Under the pieces are notes generated by a model. It was not told the DNA's origin. It ran no database searches and saw nothing but the letters and a program-made list of their open reading frames with translations. Positions 57,727-64,000 of a stretch of 64,000 nt of DNA are shown piece after piece (within the stretch, counting starts at the first letter, position 1; each line of letters opens with the position of its first letter). Made by a program: the position numbers and the translations under genes. The DNA is taken from assembly GCA_947488155.1 (NCBI GenBank), contig CANKYK010000001.1, forward strand, positions 992,001-1,056,000, in the 5' to 3' direction. The stretch comes from an uncultured Erythrobacter sp. (GTDB lineage Bacteria; Pseudomonadota; Alphaproteobacteria; Sphingomonadales; Sphingomonadaceae).

Positions 57727-58718
57727 CAGAAGTTCACCGCAATCCCGTTCTCGTCAGCAAGTGAGACGTAATTCGCCTTCACCTTGGCAACATAATCTTG
57801 AGTTTCACGATAGGGCGGGATCTTCATGCCATGCTTACGAACAGCGCCTTCACCGGCGTTATATGCGGCGAGCACTAGCTCCAAATTTCCATCGAACGTT
57901 TGCCACAATCGACTAAGCAATTTCGCACCGGCATTGATGTTGGTGGTAGGATCAAAAAGATGCTGCGGATCTCTCACTCCCAGATCGCGCCCCGTACCCG
58001 GCATGACCTGCATCAGGCCTCTGGCGCCCGCATGGCTGACCGCTCGGTCCCGATATCTGGATTCTTGCTTGATAACAGCGTGAAGCAACAAAGGATCAAC
58101 CCGGTGCGCCCTGGCCGCTTCCCCGATGATCGCATCGAAACGCGTTCCGTAGCTTTGCGGACTGAGTGCCAGGACCGCTTCGCTGTCCTGATCATCGATC
58201 AACCCCAGCCCGTTCAAACCTTCAGCTTCGATGGGACGGCGCGCGCTTTCAGGAGGGATAATTGCGACAATTGATCCATCGCCAAGTTTGAAGGTCTCAG
58301 CTTCCACACTTGGTTCTTTGCTCACCTTTAGGTCCGTTTTGGTCGCGAGAATAAACCTTGGATCACCATCATAACCGCCATCAGGCCGTAACGGCTCGGC
58401 TTCTTCTGAGATCGTCGTGCTGCGAACAACTCCGCGAGGCCGATTTGCCTTGAACGCTGGCGACTCGATTACTGAGGTCTCAGGGCAATGTCCGAGCAAA
58501 CCCTCAAAATGTCGAAGCGAATCAACGCTTGCCACTCGAATGGGCGCATCCACCTCGCACTCACCAGGATTCTCGATCGGTTCTGGATCACGCTCTTTCG
58601 CGGCGACCGCAGCCCCGTTCAACAGAGAAAAACTGATGCCAATTACAGTAGGTATCGAACCAAATAACTTCACATGACGAAGAATTCGCCCATATTTGTT
58701 ATGTAATTTACTTGACAT
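57726..58718 (-). CDS. Lytic transglycosylase (SLT family) of the secretion island
   Basis: A 330-residue exported protein. An N-terminal hydrophobic signal (about residues 15-40) is followed by a long linker. A C-terminal SLT domain has the catalytic Glu in AVIKQESRYRDRAVSHAGARGLMQVMPGTG and the NINAGAKLLSRLW and VLAAYNAGEGAVRKHG marks. It cuts peptidoglycan, presumably to let the injectisome cross the wall. It is the first gene of the minus-strand sct operon, with GGAGGTCGC before the start, and is coupled to sctV. Confidence 0.93.
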   Translation of the reverse strand: MSSKLHNKYGRILRHVKLFGSIPTVIGISFSLLNGAAVAAKERDPEPIENPGECEVDAPIRVASVDSLRHFEGLLGHCPETSVIESPAFKANRPRGVVRSTTISEEAEPLRPDGGYDGDPRFILATKTDLKVSKEPSVEAETFKLGDGSIVAIIPPESARRPIEAEGLNGLGLIDDQDSEAVLALSPQSYGTRFDAIIGEAARAHRVDPLLLHAVIKQESRYRDRAVSHAGARGLMQVMPGTGRDLGVRDPQHLFDPTTNINAGAKLLSRLWQTFDGNLELVLAAYNAGEGAVRKHGMKIPPYRETQDYVAKVKANYVSLADENGIAVNF

Positions 58719-59182
58719 GCGACCTCCTGTTCAGAACTTAGTTCCAAACCAATCAAGTAACCTAGCTATTCGCCAACGGGTCGGGAATCCTGCCTTTGAC
58801 CCCACCAATCCAGCAACCATGATGGTAAAGGATATTTGATAAGTTTGAAGTGCCAACGTAAACCATGGGAAAACTTGCTCAATTGCCCAGAATTGCGTGC
58901 ATTGTGCGACGAATCGAGTGCATTTGCCATTTTCGGTTCACCGTAAAATTGGAGCAATTCGTCTGTGACACATTTATGAAGTGATTACTGCAACCGAGTC
59001 GAGTCGCCACAAGTTTCACTGGTAACGACTTCAAAGTCCGTTGACTTTACTAACAAGGGTGCAAATAACGTGATTTCCGGGCCTGCCATCCGGAGTCGCG
59101 CACGAGGATAAAGTGCCTCACGCGCGCGCAGAATTAGAGCCGGTTTCTGACGGGCGTCTTATGAGGTGAGTGGCAGGCATAA
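58719..59182. other. 464-base divergent intergenic region at the centre of the secretion island
   Basis: This AT-rich stretch lies between the two divergent sct operons and should carry both promoters. It holds GAAC-TTA-GTTC (58734-58744), a small perfect inverted repeat near the minus-strand start, and a possible plus-strand promoter at 59041. No gene is evident. Confidence 0.5.
59041..59069 (+). promoter_or_regulatory. Candidate promoter of the sctU operon
   Basis: TTGACT (59041-59046) is followed by a 17-base spacer and AATAAC (59064-59069), a weak -10. It lies 114 bases upstream of the sctU start. Confidence 0.25.
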
Positions 59183-60370
59183 ATGGCGGATGAAGATAAA
59201 GGCGGCGACAAGACAGAGCTGCCGACTCCCAAGAAGTTGAAAGACGCCCGCGAAAAGGGCGACATTGCCAAGGCACAAGACATTTCGTCCATGCTCGGCA
59301 CCTTCGGGGCAATTTTATTGCTGCTCGTAGCGGGCGCTTGGATCGCTCGAAGCATCGCCGACTTTGGCGGCCGAGTTGTGAGTCAGGCGGCCAGTGGAGA
59401 CTTTGACTTAGCCTTCGACGGCCTCGCCGGAGAGGGAGCATTGCTACTGCTTATGCTGAGCGCAGTGGTATTGATCCCCCTGTCCGCGCTGGGCGGATTG
59501 TCAGAAATATTCCAGACTCGCGGCCTGTTCGCGCCTAAGCGGCTTGAACCGAAATTCGAGAATATCAATCCAATCAAGGGATTGAAGCGGTTGTTCGGTA
59601 AAGACGGACTGGTTCAGCTGGTCAAAACACTGGCAAAAGTGCTCGCGGTGCTCTCCGTCGTCTGGCTGGTCGCCTACGGACATATTGAGAAAATGGGCTC
59701 GATGCTGCTGCCTGCGTCAGAGCCAGTCTGGCGAGATGGGCTTGGCGCACAGGCGGGATCGCGCGATGCGGCTCTTACCTTCGGTATCGCACTTGAAATC
59801 CTCGCCTGGGTTGGTGGGCTTTTCGTAGGGATCGCATTGATTGACAATGTGTGGACCAAACAGCGCTTTCTCAAGAAAATGATGATGAGCCGCCGCGATA
59901 TCAAACAGGAGGTTAAGCAGGACGAAGGCGACCCTCATGTAAAGGATCATCGCCGCCAGCTGGGTCAAGAATGGGCGCAATCAGGCGCTGTCTCAGCCAC
60001 CCAAGATGCATCGGCTTTGTTGGTCAATCCTACTCATCTAGCGATCGCGCTCGACTATGATCCGGACCGTGCACCGGTCCCGGTCGTTCTGGCGCGCGGT
60101 GATGGTGAGATCGCGCAGGCCATGCGGGAGGCCGCCATTGATGCTGAAGTGCCAATAGTCCGTCACATTCCCACCGCCCGCAAACTTTGGGCACGCGGCG
60201 CAGTTGGTGAGATGGTTCCGGAGGAATTGTTCGATGCCATCGCCGAGGTGATTTTGTGGGCCAAGCGTGCTCGCGCAGGAAAGGCTCCGATGGAATGTGA
60301 GCTGGACCATGGCCACACGCCGCCCAGCAACCCAACTGACAAAGAACCAATGGAGTTAGAACCGTCATGA
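59183..60370 (+). CDS. sctU: SctU export switch protein
   Basis: A 395-residue FlhB/SctU family protein that starts EDKGGDKTELPTPKKLKDAREKGDIAKAQDIS and has four transmembrane helices. Its cytoplasmic domain contains the self-cleavage motif Asn-Pro-Thr-His (residues 282-285). Cleavage changes substrate class during assembly. It heads the plus-strand operon and overlaps the next gene by four bases. Confidence 0.96.
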   Translation: MADEDKGGDKTELPTPKKLKDAREKGDIAKAQDISSMLGTFGAILLLLVAGAWIARSIADFGGRVVSQAASGDFDLAFDGLAGEGALLLLMLSAVVLIPLSALGGLSEIFQTRGLFAPKRLEPKFENINPIKGLKRLFGKDGLVQLVKTLAKVLAVLSVVWLVAYGHIEKMGSMLLPASEPVWRDGLGAQAGSRDAALTFGIALEILAWVGGLFVGIALIDNVWTKQRFLKKMMMSRRDIKQEVKQDEGDPHVKDHRRQLGQEWAQSGAVSATQDASALLVNPTHLAIALDYDPDRAPVPVVLARGDGEIAQAMREAAIDAEVPIVRHIPTARKLWARGAVGEMVPEELFDAIAEVILWAKRARAGKAPMECELDHGHTPPSNPTDKEPMELEPS

Positions 60371-60762
60371 CCATCGGAACGGTGCTTTCGTCCCTGCTAG
60401 CAATTGTCTTGTCTTTGGCATTCGTAATCGCCCTTGCGTGGGGTGGGCTTTACCTGATGCGCCGATTTCAAGACGGGAGCTTTGGGAAGCTTGTCGGCCA
60501 GCAAGACACGCGAAATTTGCGCTTTATCCGGGCCTTGCCAATCGGCCCGCGTGAACGTCTGGTGCTAATCGAGATTGAGGGCGAGGAGATGCTCCTGGGA
60601 GTAACTGCACACTCTATTTCTAGGCTGCGGGAATGGCCCGCTCCTGACTCTACCGAGGCATCCATAGGCGCGGCGGACTACGACGCCGAGCAGATGCCAA
60701 GTGATGCCCCAAAGGGACGGCCACGCTTTCGGCTTCGCATGTCCGATGAGGGGCAGATATGA
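60367..60762 (+). CDS. FliO-like protein in the injectisome locus
   Basis: A 131-residue protein with one N-terminal transmembrane helix (SLLAIVLSLAFVIALAWGG) and a cytoplasmic part reading LRFIRALPIGPRERLVLIEIEGEEMLLGVT. This matches the FliO/MopB family, in which FliO helps assemble the FliP-FliR export gate of flagella. Injectisomes are generally described as lacking FliO. It sits in flagellum-like order next to sctU, sctQ and the sctR-S-T genes and overlaps its neighbours by four bases, so it is clearly part of the operon. Confidence 0.85.
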   Translation: MTIGTVLSSLLAIVLSLAFVIALAWGGLYLMRRFQDGSFGKLVGQQDTRNLRFIRALPIGPRERLVLIEIEGEEMLLGVTAHSISRLREWPAPDSTEASIGAADYDAEQMPSDAPKGRPRFRLRMSDEGQI

Positions 60763-61742
60763 GCATTCGTCACCAACAACTCGAGGGTATAGCGGGCAGC
60801 TTGCCTAGCTTGAACGCCGATCAATGTGCCTGGGCGCATCACACAGCCCGATTGCTCGCCTGTCGCGGTATTGTGACATCAGTTGTGCCAGCTTCGTCTG
60901 GTCAGGCGGACTGGTACAAGGCAGATGGTCTTGCATTTCGCCCGCCGCCAGAGACGCGCGCGCCGCAGGGCGCAGCGGCTGACGCATTGGTGAGCGCCTT
61001 GGCTTTACACAATTCGTCGCTGGATGAGGTTGAGCAGGCAACAGGCCTCGCCGCTGAGTTCAAAAATCACGGCGAGCTGGACGCTGAACTTGCCTGCGTT
61101 CAGCTTTCGCGCGCCGGTGAGCCGTTGGGCGAGATCGCACCGCTTGCGTCGCCACCCATACCGTGCCTGGCAGCCACTCCGGTGCCGGTGCAGCTTTCGC
61201 TCGCGGCGACCCGGCTCACATTAAACGAAGCCGAAGCTCTGGGTGGAGGCGATCTGCTGCTGCTCTCTGGATCACCTTGGCCAGTCATTGAAAATGCGAC
61301 GAGTCCATTAAACTACGGCGTTGCATTCGATCCGCAAACAGGGCGACTGATCACCGCGCTCACAAACTCCCCCAACAATCTCGAGGCAGCTCCGATGAGT
61401 GATCCAAAAGACACCAGTCAAATGACCGTGCCAGTGGCTCTGCAATTGCCCGACGCCGTTCTGTCGCAAGATGATTTGACCGCCCTTGCTGATGCTGGAT
61501 CGATTGATCTTGGGCCGATCACAGAGGGCCTGCAGGTTACAATCAGCGTCGGCGGATTGCCCGTTGGTAAAGGCGAAATTGTCCGCGTGGGTGACCGATT
61601 TGCGGTGTTGGTCGAGAGCCCGTCACCTGCTGCGAACCAACCCGGCGATCAAAAGGCAGATATCGCTACGCCCACTGCTGAAGAAGCCTCTCCCAGCGAA
61701 CCATTGGGGGATACGGACGAGCTGACGGCAGAGGCAAAATGA
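60759..61742 (+). CDS. sctQ: SctQ cytoplasmic ring protein
   Basis: A 327-residue protein of the SctQ/FliN-FliM type. The C-terminal SpoA-like domain (PVALQLPDAVLSQDDLTALA, then GPITEGLQVTISVGGLPVGK and GEIVRVGDRFAVLVE) begins after residue 213. The N-terminal two thirds are poorly conserved, as usual. It forms the sorting platform under the export gate. Met213 has its own ribosome binding site and may start a second, short product. Confidence 0.85.
   Translation: MSIRHQQLEGIAGSLPSLNADQCAWAHHTARLLACRGIVTSVVPASSGQADWYKADGLAFRPPPETRAPQGAAADALVSALALHNSSLDEVEQATGLAAEFKNHGELDAELACVQLSRAGEPLGEIAPLASPPIPCLAATPVPVQLSLAATRLTLNEAEALGGGDLLLLSGSPWPVIENATSPLNYGVAFDPQTGRLITALTNSPNNLEAAPMSDPKDTSQMTVPVALQLPDAVLSQDDLTALADAGSIDLGPITEGLQVTISVGGLPVGKGEIVRVGDRFAVLVESPSPAANQPGDQKADIATPTAEEASPSEPLGDTDELTAEAK
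61383..61397 (+). promoter_or_regulatory. Internal ribosome binding site and start for a short SctQ-C product
   Basis: GAGG (61383-61386) lies eight bases before an in-frame ATG (61395, Met213 of SctQ), immediately upstream of the SpoA-like domain. The product would be 115 residues. In Yersinia, Salmonella and Shigella a comparable C-terminal SctQ fragment is made from an internal start and is needed for secretion. Confidence 0.55.
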
Positions 61743-62440
61743 TGGAACTCGGGACATTCACCCCAGGTTCCGCGCTGATCACTGTATTGTTGATCGCGCT
61801 CGCGCCGTTCCTAGCCGTGATGGTCACAAGTTTCACCAAAATCGTGGTTGTTCTGGCCATCGTCCGCAGCGCTCTCGGCCTGCAACAGACCCCGCCCAAT
61901 ATCGTCCTGAATGGACTAGCGCTCATCCTTTCGGTCTATGTCATGTACCCGACACTTCAAGACATGTCGGCTGCGGCGGGAATGGGCAGCGAAACCGAAG
62001 CCAGCATGCCGGGTGAAAATCCGGCTGGACCGTCTCAGCTTGGCGACACTCAGCAGATCATATCAACCGCTGACAAAGCGAAAGAGCCGCTGCGTAAGTT
62101 CCTGCTCGCAAACACAGACGCAGAAGACCGTGCCTTTTTCTTGGCAACACAGCGGCGGATCAGCGGGCCGGAACGCGCGGCAGAGATTAACGACAGCGAT
62201 TTTGTTATCATTGTACCAGCATTCGCGGTGCGCGAGTTAACAACGGCCTTTCAGATCGGCTTCCTGATTTTCCTGCCCTTCCTGATCATTGACCTGGTAA
62301 TCTCGAACATCCTGCTCGCGCTCAATATGATGATGCTTAGCCCGGTCACAATCTCACTGCCGTTCAAGATATTGCTATTCGTCGTAATCGATGGATGGGC
62401 AAAGCTCAGCCATGGATTGGTGCTCTCCTATGCGATGTAG
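61739..62440 (+). CDS. sctR: SctR export gate protein
   Basis: A 233-residue FliP/SctR protein with four transmembrane helices and typical marks: MVTSFTKIVVVLAIVRSALG, QQTPPNIVLNGLALILS and VIIVPAFAVRELTTAFQIGF. Near the end is MMMLSPVTISLPFKILLFVV. The ATG overlaps the sctQ stop (ATGA). Confidence 0.96.
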   Translation: MMELGTFTPGSALITVLLIALAPFLAVMVTSFTKIVVVLAIVRSALGLQQTPPNIVLNGLALILSVYVMYPTLQDMSAAAGMGSETEASMPGENPAGPSQLGDTQQIISTADKAKEPLRKFLLANTDAEDRAFFLATQRRISGPERAAEINDSDFVIIVPAFAVRELTTAFQIGFLIFLPFLIIDLVISNILLALNMMMLSPVTISLPFKILLFVVIDGWAKLSHGLVLSYAM

Positions 62441-62458
62441 CAAGGCGAGGCGCTGTCC

Positions 62459-62719
62459 ATGAACCTGACCGACATCACGCTTGAGGCATTGTGGCTGGTG
62501 CTGCTGCTTTCCGCCCCACCCATTATTGCGGCATCAGTGGTCGGCCTAATGGTCGCAGTTGTGCAAGCGGCAACGCAGATCCAAGAGCAAACGCTCCAGT
62601 TCACGCTGAAATTCTTCGCGATTGTGCTCACCCTGTTCATCACCGCCAGCCTGATGGTTGGCAGCCTGTTCGCCTTTAGCGATAAGATATTCAGCAACCT
62701 CAATGGGCTGGTTGGATGA
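62459..62719 (+). CDS. sctS: SctS export gate protein
   Basis: An 86-residue FliQ/SctS protein with two transmembrane helices: ALWLVLLLSAPPIIAASVVG, then AVVQAATQIQEQTLQFTLKF and the second helix. It forms the export gate with SctR and SctT and overlaps sctT by four bases. Confidence 0.95.
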   Translation: MNLTDITLEALWLVLLLSAPPIIAASVVGLMVAVVQAATQIQEQTLQFTLKFFAIVLTLFITASLMVGSLFAFSDKIFSNLNGLVG

Positions 62720-63537
62720 GTGTTGGGGGCGCCCTTGGCCAGTCGCTGATTTCCGCCGCACCTTGGACAGAGCAGGCGCTGCTTGTGGGGGCTGCGTCAG
62801 CGCGGTTCGCCATGGCATTCATCATGTTGCCTTTGTTCTCACCGCAATTAATCCCGCCGCTAGTGCGCAATTCCCTTATCATCGCCTTTGGCTTGGTCGC
62901 CCTGTCACTGCCTGTCTCATTCTCCCCCAGCACCTTAACCGCAGGTCAATGGCTGGCGCTGTTTGGACGCGAAGCGGCGGCAGGCGTTGTGATCGGCCTG
63001 TTTTATGCAACCTTTCTGTGGGCGATGGCCTCAGCAGGCGAGATCATCGATAGCAAAACTGGCGCAACCATTGCGCAAGTTGTCGATCCAATTTCTGGCA
63101 ACACTCAGTCACTCTCCGCCACCCTGCTGGGCAGATTCGCGCAGGTAACCTTCGTAACCGCTGGCGGGCTAACGCTGCTCATTGGAACTTTGATGATGAG
63201 CTATGCACTTTGGCCCATGGGGCCGGGCGGGGTTGAGCTTGATATGTCGGCAGTCGCGCTGTTTGAATGGGAATTTGGCCGATACTTTATGATTGCGTTT
63301 ATTCTCGCTACCCCCGCGCTTATGGTCTTGTTTATGATCGACCTTGGTATGGGACTGCTCAATCGCTTCGCGCAAAACTTCAACGTGTTCATGCTATCGC
63401 TGTCGATTAAGGCCACTGCCGCGATCTTTGTGCTCATCTTGATATTGCCCTTGCTCGGCAACCTCGTCGTGAACGAGCTGATGTCACGCGATGCCGTTGC
63501 ACAGGGCATGCTGGAGCGCGCAGGGACGCCGCAATGA
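62716..63537 (+). CDS. sctT: SctT export gate protein
   Basis: A 273-residue FliR/SctT membrane protein with about six hydrophobic segments. The stretch GEIIDSKTGATIAQVVDPIS is the family signature. It completes the SctR-S-T gate and overlaps the regulator gene by four bases. Confidence 0.93.
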   Translation: MSVGGALGQSLISAAPWTEQALLVGAASARFAMAFIMLPLFSPQLIPPLVRNSLIIAFGLVALSLPVSFSPSTLTAGQWLALFGREAAAGVVIGLFYATFLWAMASAGEIIDSKTGATIAQVVDPISGNTQSLSATLLGRFAQVTFVTAGGLTLLIGTLMMSYALWPMGPGGVELDMSAVALFEWEFGRYFMIAFILATPALMVLFMIDLGMGLLNRFAQNFNVFMLSLSIKATAAIFVLILILPLLGNLVVNELMSRDAVAQGMLERAGTPQ

Positions 63538-63938
63538 CACAGCGCCCTAACCTTCCGACTGAGGGTCTCGCTACCCGCGCCAGCTCACGGGACGGCTCAG
63601 AAGTAGATTCTGAATTGCTCGCACTGATTGAGGAAATGCGAAGCGCAGCCAAGCGGGACCCATCACGCAAACGAGAAGTCACCGTCGGCGAGTTCCTGGT
63701 CGATGGAGCGCGGGTTCCGCTATCATTAGTTGATCCATTGCAGCAGCTGACCCGGACAGAATCAGCAGCCCTCAGGTTTGCTGGCTGGGGGCGCTCCAAT
63801 GCTGATATTGCGACTTTGCTGGCTATCAGCGAGGGCACCGCTCGTACGCACCTCAACAGCGCAGTCCGCAAGCTGGAGCTTGATGGCATGCGCGGGCTGG
63901 TCGCGCTCGCAGGCTTGCTGTTCCACCCGCTGGACTAG
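63534..63938 (+). CDS. LuxR-type helix-turn-helix protein ending the sct operon
   Basis: A 134-residue protein with a polar N-terminal part and a C-terminal GerE/LuxR helix-turn-helix (LTRTESAALRFAGWGRSNAD, then IATLLAISEGTARTHLNSAV). No receiver or ligand-binding domain precedes it. Translational coupling to sctT suggests it regulates the secretion genes, for example through the divergent region 58719-59182; this is inference. Confidence 0.85.
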   Translation: MTQRPNLPTEGLATRASSRDGSEVDSELLALIEEMRSAAKRDPSRKREVTVGEFLVDGARVPLSLVDPLQQLTRTESAALRFAGWGRSNADIATLLAISEGTARTHLNSAVRKLELDGMRGLVALAGLLFHPLD

Positions 63939-64000
63939 TGCTGTGATGCGGTGAGTTGCACCGCCCTATACGATCTGCAGATACCGCATCGCCACTCGCC

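Noticed and set aside
59183..63537. Interpretation of the sctU-fliO-sctQ-sctR-sctS-sctT block as a flagellar operon
   Set aside because: Hook, rod, filament, motor and FliF/FliG genes are absent, whereas secretin SctC, SctD and lipoprotein SctJ are present in the divergent operon.
1..64000. CRISPR arrays or rRNA genes
   Set aside because: No regularly spaced direct repeats and no rRNA-like stretches were seen.

Overview
The window looks like chromosome from an alphaproteobacterium of the order Sphingomonadales, most likely the family Erythrobacteraceae. I infer this from gene content: GapR and DUF1244 proteins, a YebC-RuvC neighbourhood, an NDUFA9-like protein, a DUF6628-like protein, and secreted proteins whose mature N-termini carry the IIVTG[SK]R signature often seen in sphingomonads. 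No rRNA is present to settle the genus.

Layout. (1) 1-3637: accessory genes. These are the tail of a TPR protein, an unknown protein, a TPR/SLOG-like protein with a degenerate cyclase-like C-terminus, and a Crp/Fnr regulator. (2) 3832-9188: an integrative element beside tRNA-Leu(CAG). It encodes two unrelated tyrosine recombinases, an excisionase, a rolling-circle-type Rep protein and a stand-alone RarA/MgsA C-terminus-like protein. It also holds a cluster of inverted repeats that could be an origin, and repeated GTGCAATTAATTGCAC palindromes. (3) 9371-29797: mostly housekeeping genes: NDUFA9-like, NfeD/SPFH pair, quinohemoprotein alcohol dehydrogenase, purU and purT, a degenerate GGDEF protein, a PilZ-HTH regulator, aspartokinase, ubiG, glycerophosphodiesterase, ruvC, yebC, gapR, pyk and gltX. 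(4) 29873-41490: transcription and translation core. rpoB and rpoC lie on the minus strand with a small unknown gene between them. rplJ and rplL lie on the plus strand, so the usual rplJL-rpoBC cluster is split and divergent, with a DUF2975/XRE module in between.

(5) 41610-63938: a type III secretion (injectisome) island. The minus-strand block 58718-47751 encodes lytic transglycosylase, SctV, C, D, F, I, J, K, L, N, O and P. The divergent plus-strand block 59183-63938 encodes SctU, a FliO-like protein, SctQ, R, S and T, and a LuxR-type regulator. On the rplL side are genes for secreted or potentially translocated proteins: a lipase with a long disordered N-terminus, a pentapeptide-repeat/LprI-like protein, an ankyrin protein, and a protein whose C-terminus resembles that of the predicted needle subunit.

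The most unusual features are the FliO-like gene inside a secretin-bearing injectisome locus, the needle-like C-terminus in a second protein, the two-recombinase element with a RarA-C-like protein, and the divergent rplJL/rpoBC arrangement. All functional calls come from reading motifs and gene order. No database search was run.
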